Shown piece after piece: positions 24,411-31,839 of a stretch of 64,000 nucleotides of DNA (position 1 is the first letter of the stretch; every line of letters starts with the position of its first letter). The stretch spans positions 16,265 through 80,264 of the forward strand of contig DAOTVC010000101.1 in the NCBI GenBank assembly GCA_034437215.1. The letters are read 5' to 3'. The position numbers were made by a program, and so were the translations under genes. This DNA comes from DAOTVC01 sp034437215. Its GTDB lineage: Bacteria > Chloroflexota > Anaerolineae > B4-G1 > SLSP01. Under the pieces are notes generated by a model. It ran no database searches, was not told where the DNA came from, and was given only the letters and a program-made list of their open reading frames with translations.

Positions 24411-24437
24411 AGGCTCTGCTCCGGCGGAGCCTTTTTT
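24411..24437 (+). terminator. Rho-independent terminator
   Basis: AGGCTC stem region with inner GCTCCGGCGGAGC, followed by a six-T run. Confidence 0.85.
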
Positions 24438-24444
24438 GTGCACT

Positions 24445-24471
24445 GTGACGGTCACACCGGGTGATGTGACC
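24445..24471 (+). promoter_or_regulatory. Candidate operator upstream of the ABC exporter operon
   Basis: Two overlapping palindromes are present: GTGACGGTCAC (24445-24455) and GGTCACA-N8-TGTGACC (24450-24471). They lie about 85-110 bp before the ATPase start and look like a dimeric regulator site. No regulator gene is adjacent. Confidence 0.45.
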
Positions 24472-24554
24472 AGAAGGGTGGCTGATGGCACTATCTCCCC
24501 CCCACGTCTACGCTGTAGACTAGCAACGAAAGAGATGACAACGGAGGAAAGCTA

Positions 24555-25502
24555 ATGGCACTGGTAGAAGTCCAAGAACTGGTCAAACGCTACACCCCCC
24601 AGGGGCCCAACGCCGTGGATGGAATCTCCTTTGAGATCCACGAGGGCGAAATCTTCAGCCTCCTCGGCCCCAACGGCGCCGGGAAGACGACGACTATCTC
24701 CATGATCAGCACGCTCATCAGCCCCACAGAGGGCGAGGTGTGGGTGAACGGCCACTCGATCTTGAGGGAGCCCATGGGCGTGCGGCGCGGCATCGGTGTG
24801 GTCCCCCAGGAGCTCGCTCTCTACGACGAGCTGACCGCGCAGGAGAATCTGCGCTTCTGGGGAGAGATGCAGGGCTTGAGCGGCGGACGTCTCCGTGACG
24901 AGATTCAGGAGAAGCTGGCGCTCATGGACCTGGAGGAGCGGGCGAAGGACCGCGTCAGTACCTACTCGGGGGGCATGAAACGCCGGCTCAACCTTGCCGT
25001 AGGGCTGCTGGGCAACCCGCCCCTCGTCATGCTGGATGAGCCCACCGTGGCCATCGATCCCCAGAGCCGTCGCTACATCCTGGATTGGGTCAAGGAGATG
25101 AACCAACAGGGCCTCACCGTCCTCTACACGACCCACTACATGGAGGAGGCCCAGGAGTTGAGCCACCGCATCGGCATCATCGACCACGGGAAGCTCATCG
25201 CCGTCGGCACGCTGGCGGAGCTCACCGAGCTCGTCGGGGAGAAGGAGACCCTCGTCCTGCAGCTCCACCAGGAGGGGCAGGGGGAGCACCTGGTCACGTC
25301 CGTGACGGGGCAACCGGGGATTCAGGAGGCCAGCGCCCGGGACGGGGAGGTCATCCTCAACGTCGATTCGGCGAAGGAGGCCCTGCCCGCGGTCCTGAAT
25401 CGCGCTTCGGCCCTGAATCTGAGCATCCGCTCCATCGAGATCCACGAACCCAACCTGGAGGCGGTCTTCCTGCACCTTACAGGGCGGACGCTGAGGGACT
25501 AG
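24555..25502 (+). CDS. ABC transporter ATP-binding protein (ABC-2/drug exporter type)
   Basis: This 315-residue ATPase powers an ABC-2 exporter with the two permeases downstream. Walker A is GPNGAGKT (38-45), the Q-loop is VVPQE, the signature is YSGGM (137-141) and Walker B ends in DE (161-162), followed by TTHYMEEAQEL with the switch His. The C-terminal extension after residue 220 is typical of DrrA/CcmA-like ATPases. GGAGG precedes the ATG. It is the first gene of a three-gene operon; substrates may be a drug, lipid or peptide. Confidence 0.95.
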   Translation: MALVEVQELVKRYTPQGPNAVDGISFEIHEGEIFSLLGPNGAGKTTTISMISTLISPTEGEVWVNGHSILREPMGVRRGIGVVPQELALYDELTAQENLRFWGEMQGLSGGRLRDEIQEKLALMDLEERAKDRVSTYSGGMKRRLNLAVGLLGNPPLVMLDEPTVAIDPQSRRYILDWVKEMNQQGLTVLYTTHYMEEAQELSHRIGIIDHGKLIAVGTLAELTELVGEKETLVLQLHQEGQGEHLVTSVTGQPGIQEASARDGEVILNVDSAKEALPAVLNRASALNLSIRSIEIHEPNLEAVFLHLTGRTLRD

Positions 25503-25512
25503 GAGAGCTACC

Positions 25513-26856
25513 ATGCGCAAACTGATCATACTCGCTCTCAAAGAGGTCATCGTCACCTTTCGGGATCTGGGGGCCATCGTGACCATGCTCGTCTCCCCGG
25601 TGGTCCTGACCCTCGCCATCGGCGCCGCTTTCGGGACCGGAGGCAGCGCGACCCTGTCCGACATCCCCGTGCTCCTTCTCAACTACGACGACGGCCCCAT
25701 GTCCCGGACCGTGGTCGACGTCTTCCAATCTGAGGATCTGGAAGAGCTGCTGGAGGTGGAGTTAGTGAGCGCTGAAGAGGAGGCGCGTGCCCGCGTGGAG
25801 AGCGACGAGGTGGCGGCCCTGGTGATCATCCCCGAGAACTTCACCGGGAGCGCCTTCCCCCTCATCTCAGCAGTGCAGGAGGAGTTGGGGCTGGATCTCC
25901 TCTCGCTGACGTCCGAGGAGACCGCGGCCCTCACCCCTCAGCAGCAGCTCGAGATCAGCCGACTCTACATCCGGACCCAGGAAGAGCGCACAGAGGAGCC
26001 GGTAACCCTCGAGATCTACGCCAGCCCCGAATGGCAGATCAGCACCGGAGTGGTCAAGGGGGTGACGACGCAGGCCGTCGAGCGGTTGCACATGATGACG
26101 ACGGGCTATACCGTGATCGCCTCGCGCCTCTTCCAGACGAATCTCGGGGAGGGGGCAGCCGGGAGCTTCGGAGATCTGACGAGCGCCGGCAGCATGGAGA
26201 TGGAAGGGGGCGACGCCAGCGACCTGCCCGTCCATCTGCAGGTCGTCTCCCCCAGCGGACGGAGCTTCAACTGGTTAGACTACTCGGCAGCCAGCATGGC
26301 GATCCTCTTCCTGATGTTCGCCGTCACCTCCGGCGGGCGGACGCTGCTGGCGGAGCGCCAGTGGGGGACCCTGCCCCGTCTCCTCATCTCCCCCACACCG
26401 GCCCTCACCGTCCTGGTGGGGAAGATGGGGGGCATCGTGCTGGCGGGACTGTTACAGGTCTTCGTCCTCTGGGGCGCCACCAGCCTGATCGGAGCCTACT
26501 GGGGCGAACCGGCGGGCGTGATCGCGGCGGTCCTGGCGTTGGTGTTGGCGGCGACCGGTGTCGGAGCGATCATCTCCGCCTGGTCGAAGACCTCCGGACA
26601 AGCCGGGGCCGTCGGGACCGCCGTCACCCTCGCAGGTGCCGCCTTCTCGGGCAGTTTCGTCCCCCGCTCCAACCTACCTCGAGCGGTGCAGACGATCAGC
26701 CTCATTACGCCCCACGCCTGGGGCATCGAGATCTTCACCGACCTGCAGAGGGGCAAGGGGCTGATCGACATCCTGCCCCTGTTGGGGGGGCTGCTCCTGC
26801 TGACCGCCCTCTACTACGCCATCGCCGCCGTCGGCTTCCGCCGCCTGATCGACTAG
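25513..26856 (+). CDS. ABC-2 family permease (YhgE/NatB-like)
   Basis: This 447-residue membrane protein has one N-terminal transmembrane helix (about 18-40), a large extracytoplasmic domain (about 45-245) and five or six C-terminal helices (from about 255). The order is that of ABC-2 exporters with a big external loop. It begins 10 bp after the ATPase gene and is followed 17 bp later by a related permease, so the exporter probably works as a heterodimer. Confidence 0.92.
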   Translation: MRKLIILALKEVIVTFRDLGAIVTMLVSPVVLTLAIGAAFGTGGSATLSDIPVLLLNYDDGPMSRTVVDVFQSEDLEELLEVELVSAEEEARARVESDEVAALVIIPENFTGSAFPLISAVQEELGLDLLSLTSEETAALTPQQQLEISRLYIRTQEERTEEPVTLEIYASPEWQISTGVVKGVTTQAVERLHMMTTGYTVIASRLFQTNLGEGAAGSFGDLTSAGSMEMEGGDASDLPVHLQVVSPSGRSFNWLDYSAASMAILFLMFAVTSGGRTLLAERQWGTLPRLLISPTPALTVLVGKMGGIVLAGLLQVFVLWGATSLIGAYWGEPAGVIAAVLALVLAATGVGAIISAWSKTSGQAGAVGTAVTLAGAAFSGSFVPRSNLPRAVQTISLITPHAWGIEIFTDLQRGKGLIDILPLLGGLLLLTALYYAIAAVGFRRLID

Positions 26857-26873
26857 TGTACCGAGGTTTTAAG

Positions 26874-28082
26874 ATGATTCACAAACTATGGGCCATGATT
26901 CGCAACGAGTTTCTACGGGAGTTTGCCTATCCGCTCTCACTCCTCTTCTTCATCGTCCTGCCGGTGATCTTCACGGCGGCGGTAGGCACAGGGCTGGGAG
27001 GCAGGGGAGCGGGGGACGAGACACCCCAGGAGTTCGGTACGCCCCTCTACGTCGTCAGCGCCGATGAGGGCCCCCTCGTCACGACATTCCTCGACGCCCT
27101 CGACGAGACCAACCTTCAGCCGGAGCTCGTCGGGACACTGCCCGAGGAGTCCTTCGGGCTGGAGATTCCCGCCGCTTTCTCGGAGGACCTTCTGAATGGC
27201 GAAGCGGTGACCATCACCCTGCACACCCGTCCCACCACGAGTGCCAGCCTGGCTGTGGAACAGTACGTGCAAGCGGCGGTCAGCCGTCTAGGCGGGGCCG
27301 CTCTCATCGCCGAGATGGGTGTGACACAGATCCTGGGCTCCGAGAGCGACGGCACGGAGGAGGAGAGGCGTGACCTCTACCGCTCTCTCGTGGAGGAGAC
27401 GTTGGCAGCGTCGGCGGAGCCCTTCGCGACGGCAGAGGTCGCGTGGGCCACAGGGACGGAGCTGACGGCGGTCTCCCGTGACTTTCCCACGGCCGCCGAA
27501 CAAGCGTCGGCGGGACAGATCGTGACCTGGGTACAGATCACGCTGCTGGGCGCCGCCGAGGTCCTCGTCAGCGAACGGTTGGGCGGCACGCTACGCCGGC
27601 TGCTCGTCGCCCCTGCCGGGCGGGCCACGGTGCTCGGCGGCAAGCTCCTCGCCCGGTTGGTCCTGGGGCTGGTGCAGATGACGGTCCTCTTCCTCAGCGG
27701 CGCCTTCCTCTTCGGAGTCAATTGGGGCCAGGACCCTCTCGCCGTGGCCGCCGTCTCCGTGGCCTTTGCCCTCGCCACGGTGGGACTGGGGATGCTCGTC
27801 GCCACCTTCGTCCGTACCCGGGGGCAGGCCTCGAGCGTCGTCGTCGGACTCTCCATGGCCCTGGCAGCTCTGGGGGGCGCCTGGTATCCCCTGGAGGTGA
27901 CCCCGCCCCTCTACCGCCAGCTCGTCCAGATCCTACCTTCCACCTGGGCCATGCGGGCCTACACCGACGTGCTCGTCCGCAACGCCTCCCTTGCGGACAT
28001 CCTCCCCCACGTGGGCGTCCTCCTGCTCTTTGCCCTCGTCTTCACTCTCCTGGGTGTCCTGCGCTTCGGGCGGTACGAGTAG
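26874..28082 (+). CDS. ABC-2 family permease, second subunit
   Basis: This 402-residue protein shares the layout of the preceding permease: N-terminal helix (PLSLLFFIVLPVIFTAAVG), external domain, then a C-terminal group of about six helices (WVQITLLGAAEVLVSERLGGT onward). The reading frame stays open for 281 codons upstream, overlapping the first permease; ATG at 26874 is chosen because the membrane-anchor pattern of the family begins there and the frame upstream has no protein-like composition. CGAGG lies about 9 bp upstream. Confidence 0.92.
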   Translation: MIHKLWAMIRNEFLREFAYPLSLLFFIVLPVIFTAAVGTGLGGRGAGDETPQEFGTPLYVVSADEGPLVTTFLDALDETNLQPELVGTLPEESFGLEIPAAFSEDLLNGEAVTITLHTRPTTSASLAVEQYVQAAVSRLGGAALIAEMGVTQILGSESDGTEEERRDLYRSLVEETLAASAEPFATAEVAWATGTELTAVSRDFPTAAEQASAGQIVTWVQITLLGAAEVLVSERLGGTLRRLLVAPAGRATVLGGKLLARLVLGLVQMTVLFLSGAFLFGVNWGQDPLAVAAVSVAFALATVGLGMLVATFVRTRGQASSVVVGLSMALAALGGAWYPLEVTPPLYRQLVQILPSTWAMRAYTDVLVRNASLADILPHVGVLLLFALVFTLLGVLRFGRYE

Positions 28083-28088
28083 GGATCT

Positions 28089-28142
28089 TTGAACAACTCT
28101 TAACAATCTCCTAAAACTCTCTTAACATTGCCGGGGTATACT
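28089..28142 (+). promoter_or_regulatory. Direct repeats with 11-bp period ahead of a -10 element (Pho-box-like)
   Basis: TTAACA (28100), CTAAAA (28111) and TTAACA (28122) recur every 11 bp, with a weaker TTGAACA at 28089. TATACT follows at 28137-28142. The spacing and hexamer resemble PhoP-binding boxes of Gram-positive bacteria. No protein gene follows on this strand, so it would drive only a short RNA ended by the hairpin at 28187-28224, or act on something unseen. Confidence 0.4.
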
Positions 28143-28186
28143 CAACAGCGTACGCAATCGCCGCCTACGCTACAGTCGCGTACGAC

Positions 28187-28224
28187 GCCGGCCTCCCGCC
28201 CGCTTCAATCTGCGGGAGGCCGGC
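28187..28224 (+). terminator. Strong hairpin after the ABC exporter operon
   Basis: GCCGGCCTCCCGC pairs with GCGGGAGGCCGGC (13 bp) around a 12-base loop, followed by AATCTTATT. The U-tract is weak. Confidence 0.65.
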
Positions 28225-28230
28225 AATCTT

Positions 28231-28293
28231 ATTACTGATCCGGACGAGTACTGCTAACGTCCTCTCCGCCAGCGGTTAAAACCGCCGGCTACC
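28231..28293 (+). repeat. Dispersed repeat, partial copy (see 45691-45871)
   Basis: The first 27 bases (ATTACTGATCCGGACGAGTA onward) are identical to 45691-45717. After a short unrelated stretch both loci share CCTCTCCGCC(A/G)GCGG, TTAAAA and CCGCCGGCTACC. The right inverted end seen at 45860 is not found here, so this copy is truncated. Confidence 0.75.
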
Positions 28294-28446
28294 CTGACGA
28301 AGACGGTCCTCGTCATCCGCGAATTCCTCAAACTTTAGCCTGCGGCGGATCGCTTCCCCAAGGATCTGTAAAGAAACGACTTCCCGATTGCGCAATCGAA
28401 TGTCGTAAATAAGGCGCTTCCCACAGGCGTTTGAGGCTCGCCAGCT
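28276..28446 (-). pseudogene. Possible gene remnant of unknown family
   Basis: Between two stops the minus strand reads 56 codons including KRLIYDIRLRNREVVSLQ and ILGEAIRRRLKFEEFADDED, a protein-like composition. There is no ATG, GTG or TTG near the beginning, and its end lies in the dispersed repeat. It may be the C-terminal scrap of a lost gene, or chance. The rest of the 414-bp spacer 28083-28496 holds the elements listed above and a hairpin at 28434-28460 (GCTCGCC with GGCGAGC). Confidence 0.3.
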
Positions 28447-28496
28447 TCAATGAGGCGAGCAGCCCGGAATGAGGCACCCCGACATCGCCCGGAGAG

Positions 28497-29909
28497 TTAT
28501 TCTTTGGCGAGCGCCAGGGCGCCGGTGGCCACCACCAGGAAGATCAGCGGCATCACCGGCAGCCGGAAGCGGATCTGGCTGATCGGCCCCGGCACGAAGG
28601 TGACGTAGAAGATGGTCGTGGCGAAGAAGAAGGCCAGAACACGCGGACGTAGGCGGACGATCCCGACGGCAAAGAGCAGGGCCGCGACGATATAGCTCAC
28701 CCCCCAGGCCAGCCACAAGGCCAGCGCGAGCGGCGGCAGGGCCAGAAGTCGCTCCTCGACCAGGATGCGCAGCCCTGCGCCCAGGGCGCCGCGTCGCAGG
28801 GCCTGCCACGCGCGGGTGAGGGCGTCGCCCTCCGCGGGGAGCACGGGCCACGCTTCCCCGGTCAGCCGGGTGTACCAGAACTTGTGCTCCTGGGGGATGA
28901 AAGAGCGCACCCAGGCGCGCGTGTGGGCGACGAAGAAGTCCACCGGATGCTCGCGGATGATCTCCTGCGCTACCGAAACCGTCTGCAGCAGGCGCGTATC
29001 GCGCTCCCGAGGGGAGAGTTGGGACGCGTCGAGCCGCTCCCAATCGTAACGCCGTGCCGTCCGCACCACAATCTGCTCGTAGAGGAGCTCCCACCGTTCC
29101 GTCCACGGCGCGACCCTCTCGTCCTGCGCCTCCGCCAGCGTCGAGACGGCGCTGACGTGGGCCAGGTTGTCCTCGAAGGTCCGCGTGTAGAACCACTCCC
29201 CGAAGATGACCCGGTTGCGCGCCACCCAGGGTGCGAGCAGCGCCAGCGTCGTCACCAGGATAATAGCGACGCCCTGCCACCAGCCCCGGCGCCGGGTGCG
29301 GAGACCGCGTACCAGGATGACCAGCAACGCCAACGGCAGGAACTGAACGTTGGGCTTACAGAGGATGGCGAGTCCCAGGAGCACCCCGCTGCCCCAGGCG
29401 TCACGGCTCCGCCCGCCGAGCAGATAGCGGACCAAGACCCACGTGGCGCTCGTCAACAGCAGCCCGAAGAGAATCTCCGTCAACAGCTCATTACAGAAGC
29501 GCCAGGAGGAGGGGTTGAGGGTATAGAGGAGGGCGGCCAGCCAGGCTACGCGCTCTCCGGCCACCCGGCGTCCCAGCCGGTAGAGCACGGCGACCGTGAG
29601 CACGTCCGCCAGCGCCTGGGCCCACATCACGAGCTCCAGATCCGGACCGTCGATGGCATACCATGAGGCGACGAAGAGCGGGTAGAGGGGCGTACGGATG
29701 TTGTCAGGCCGGTAAGGGGACTCGGTGTTCATGGAGAAGCTGCCTCGCTCCAGCAGGTTGACGGCCAGCCAATGGTAGCCCCGTGCGTCCACGTGCGTGA
29801 ACTGCATCCCTTTGGGCGCCACCGAGAGGTAACCGGCGCGCAACAGCAGCGCCAACAACAAGAGCGCGACGAGCGCTAGTTTCTGTTTGAGCCGGCGATC
29901 CGGATGCAT
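28497..29909 (-). CDS. Glycosyltransferase family 39-like integral membrane protein
   Basis: This 470-residue protein has about ten or more transmembrane helices starting at residue 12 (LALVALLLLALLLRAGYL). The first loop (VDARGYHWLAVNLLERGSFSM, then RTPLYPLFVA) contains the acidic residue and GYHxLAxNL pattern of PMT/ArnT-like enzymes, which transfer sugars from polyprenyl phosphates on the outer face. The ATG at 29909 has AGGAG seven bases upstream; sixteen extra codons upstream lack a site. Acceptor and sugar are unknown. It is monocistronic. Confidence 0.87.
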   Translation of the reverse strand: MHPDRRLKQKLALVALLLLALLLRAGYLSVAPKGMQFTHVDARGYHWLAVNLLERGSFSMNTESPYRPDNIRTPLYPLFVASWYAIDGPDLELVMWAQALADVLTVAVLYRLGRRVAGERVAWLAALLYTLNPSSWRFCNELLTEILFGLLLTSATWVLVRYLLGGRSRDAWGSGVLLGLAILCKPNVQFLPLALLVILVRGLRTRRRGWWQGVAIILVTTLALLAPWVARNRVIFGEWFYTRTFEDNLAHVSAVSTLAEAQDERVAPWTERWELLYEQIVVRTARRYDWERLDASQLSPRERDTRLLQTVSVAQEIIREHPVDFFVAHTRAWVRSFIPQEHKFWYTRLTGEAWPVLPAEGDALTRAWQALRRGALGAGLRILVEERLLALPPLALALWLAWGVSYIVAALLFAVGIVRLRPRVLAFFFATTIFYVTFVPGPISQIRFRLPVMPLIFLVVATGALALAKE

Positions 29910-30277
29910 TGCATTCTCCTGCGCCGGCAGAAGACCGGCCGTAAGGTTGGGTTCCACTCCACAAGGCTGTCTCGCGCCAAGGCGCAGAGGTCGCCAGGTC
30001 TTTCAAGTTGCGTATGCCGGGAAGTTACGCTCCCCGGTCCAGAGTCTCGAGCTCCGGATTGCGCAGACTCATCCGCAAGCGCCGATATCGTATCATAAAA
30101 TACCCACTCCGAAAGCCGGCGGAGGCGCGCCGGACGAAGGGAATCCCACCCATCGGCGAGTCAGGTCAGAGAGGGCGAGGATTAAGCAAGGTGCTCGCGC
30201 GGGGACTTGTCGTTTCCCACGAATCTCAGTACAATGAGAGGAGAGCGACCACTCGCAAGCCAAGGGGGAGTGCAACA
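29910..30277. other. Gene-free divergent spacer
   Basis: This 368-bp spacer between divergent genes contains small hairpins (GCCGG-N7-CCGGC beside the glycosyltransferase start; CCGGG with CCCGG near 30030), an AT-rich patch at about 30088-30105 and the promoter of the ferritin-like gene. No coding sequence is supported. Confidence 0.5.
30207..30235 (+). promoter_or_regulatory. Promoter of the ferritin-like gene
   Basis: TTGTCG (30207-30212), 17-bp spacer and TACAAT (30230-30235), 43 bp before the start codon. Confidence 0.65.
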
Positions 30278-30778
30278 ATGCCGGAGAATGCAACCGTCGA
30301 CCAACTCTTCGAACTGGCCATCGCAGCCGAGGAGGCTGCGGAGGCCCTGTATCAGGGTCTGGCTGCGAAGTTCGCAAACCATCCCCAGGTAGCCGCCTTC
30401 TGGGAGCAGTATGCCCGGGAAGAGAGATTGCATGCGGCGTGGCAGCAGCGCTTTCGCAAGAGCCTCCCACCGGAAGCGCTCGAGACAGCCGCGGACCCCT
30501 TGACCCTGCAGAGAGCCCGGCGCTCGCTCGAGCTCTCCGTCGACCACGCCCTCGCCGAGATCAAGGACCTGGAGGACGCTTACCGTCTGGTGAATGACCT
30601 CGAAAACTCCGAGATCAACGCCGTCTTCAGTTTCCTCATCGACAACTTCGCGACGAATGAAGAGATTCAGGACTTCCTCCGTTCGCAGCTACACAATCAC
30701 ATCATGATGCTGATGCAGGAGTTCCCCGAGGAGTACAGCACGCCCGGCGTGCGCCGCCGGATCAAAGTTGCTGCATAA
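30278..30778 (+). CDS. Ferritin-like/rubrerythrin-type protein
   Basis: This 166-residue protein is an all-alpha ferritin-like four-helix bundle. Carboxylate-His ligands are suggested by EEAAEALYQGLAAKF, the EERLH (ExxH) motif of helix two, KDLEDAYRLV and NSEINAVFSFLI. Such proteins bind a di-iron centre and act in peroxide reduction or iron handling; no rubredoxin domain is present. ATG at 30278 has AGGGGGAG upstream. The upstream extension of the frame is not protein-like. Confidence 0.82.
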   Translation: MPENATVDQLFELAIAAEEAAEALYQGLAAKFANHPQVAAFWEQYAREERLHAAWQQRFRKSLPPEALETAADPLTLQRARRSLELSVDHALAEIKDLEDAYRLVNDLENSEINAVFSFLIDNFATNEEIQDFLRSQLHNHIMMLMQEFPEEYSTPGVRRRIKVAA

Positions 30779-30799
30779 GGCGAGGTCGTCGCTGTTCGC

Positions 30800-31078
30800 A
30801 TGACCCGCTTCTCCTTCCCCCCACGCTGGCACTACGACGTCCTCCGGGCCCTCGACTACTTCTGCGACGTCGCCGCGCCGCACGATGAGAGATTGGAGGA
30901 CGGGTTGGAGCTCGTGCGCCAGAAGCAGCAGCGGGATGGGACCTGGCCCCTGCAGAACCGCCATCCGGGCCGCACCTTCTTCGAGATGGAGAAGCCGGGC
31001 AAGCCGAGCCGGTGGAACACCCTCCGCTCCCTGCGGGTACTCAGGTGGGCCGACGACATCACACGAGAGAGAGCATGA
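30800..31078 (+). CDS. C-terminal remnant of a squalene/terpene-cyclase-like (prenyltransferase-fold) protein
   Basis: These 92 residues (FSFPPRWHYDVLRALDYF, QKQQRDGTWPLQNRHPG, GKPSRWNTLRSLRVLRW) match the end of long alpha/alpha-barrel proteins with QW-like repeats. The family normally has about 300 residues. Here the frame starts at an ATG directly after the ferritin-like gene and the frame upstream enters that gene's stop, so the N-terminal two thirds are missing. No clear ribosome site is seen. It is either a decayed gene or a mini-protein co-transcribed with the following membrane protein. Confidence 0.7.
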   Translation: MTRFSFPPRWHYDVLRALDYFCDVAAPHDERLEDGLELVRQKQQRDGTWPLQNRHPGRTFFEMEKPGKPSRWNTLRSLRVLRWADDITRERA

Positions 31079-31434
31079 GCATGAGCATGACCTTTCTAGA
31101 AACCCTGAAGATCCTGGCAGCGGTGAGCACGACGATCGTGGGGCTGGTGGTCGCCATCCTGCCCCGTTCCGTCTCCTTCTTCACGGGCATCGAGTTTCCG
31201 GAGAACAAGAGCGTGACCGAGATACGGGCGGCTCTGGGCGGCGTCTTCATTGGATTGGGGTTGGCACCTTTCGTCCTGGGCGCTCCTGCTGCCTACGAGG
31301 TGTTGGGGCTGGTCTACGCCATCATCGCCGGGCTGCGGGTCCTCTCCATGATCGTCGACGAGGCCTTCGTCCCCTGGAACTTCGCAAATCTCTTCTTTGA
31401 GGTGCTCTTCGCCGTGCTGCTGCTGGCATTTTGA
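31075..31434 (+). CDS. DUF4345-like four-helix membrane protein
   Basis: This 119-residue protein has four predicted transmembrane helices, with the family signature TEIRAALGGVFIGLGLAPFVLGAPAAYEVLGLVYA. Its function is unknown. The ATG at 31075 overlaps the TGA of the cyclase remnant (ATGA) and has GAGAGAG upstream; two further in-frame ATGs (31081, 31087) are possible starts. Confidence 0.8.
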   Translation: MSMSMTFLETLKILAAVSTTIVGLVVAILPRSVSFFTGIEFPENKSVTEIRAALGGVFIGLGLAPFVLGAPAAYEVLGLVYAIIAGLRVLSMIVDEAFVPWNFANLFFEVLFAVLLLAF

Positions 31435-31439
31435 GATTC

Positions 31440-31467
31440 TTGACAATGGCCCCCGGGCGACTATAAT
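31440..31467 (+). promoter_or_regulatory. Promoter of the T-box/thrS transcript
   Basis: Perfect TTGACA (31440-31445), 16-bp spacer and perfect TATAAT (31462-31467). It overlaps the end of the preceding gene closely. Confidence 0.9.
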
Positions 31468-31473
31468 AGAGAC

Positions 31474-31726
31474 ATCTATCCGGTTAACGCGTTGAGCGGG
31501 ACGAGTATCCGGCAGCAAGTGACAGGGATAGGGGGCCGGTGACTGAAAGCCCCCTTCACTCCAAACCGGCGAAAACCACCCGCGAGCGGAGCCTCGAACG
31601 GCCTACGGTCGCTAGAGGCCCCCGGGCAGGCCCGTTACAGCCTCAGAGAGCCGGTGCGCCTTTGCGCCGGAACTTGGGTGGAACCACGCGGCCCCTGGCG
31701 TCCCAAGACGCCAAGGGGCTTTTCTG
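31474..31726 (+). ncRNA. T-box riboswitch leader of thrS (Thr specifier ACC)
   Basis: The leader binds uncharged tRNA-Thr to allow readthrough into thrS. Stem I base: GCGGG (31496-31500) pairs with CCCGC (31579-31583); then AGTA (31504-31507) faces GAA (31571-31573), forming the specifier loop, closed by CCGG (31509-31512) with CCGG (31566-31569). The codon after GAA reads ACC (31575-31577), threonine. The T-box sequence TTGGGTGGAACCACGCGG lies at 31674-31691 with TGGA in the bulge. The terminator is GCCCCTGGCGTC with GACGCCAAGGGGC (31691-31719) and TTTTCTGTTT. The match of specifier and gene supports the call strongly. The remaining stretch up to 31839 holds only the thrS ribosome site. Confidence 0.93.
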
Positions 31727-31839
31727 TTTGAGATGAAGGTGAATGGGTACGCTCCTCCCCCCAAGGGGGCAGCCGAGAAGGAGAACGCGGCACAGGAGAC
31801 GTCCTAGCCGACCGATTAAGAGATCAACGGAGGTGCAAG

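Noticed and set aside
26031..26873. N-terminal extension of the second ABC permease
   Set aside because: The 281 extra codons overlap the first permease in another frame and have Arg/His/Pro-rich shadow composition.
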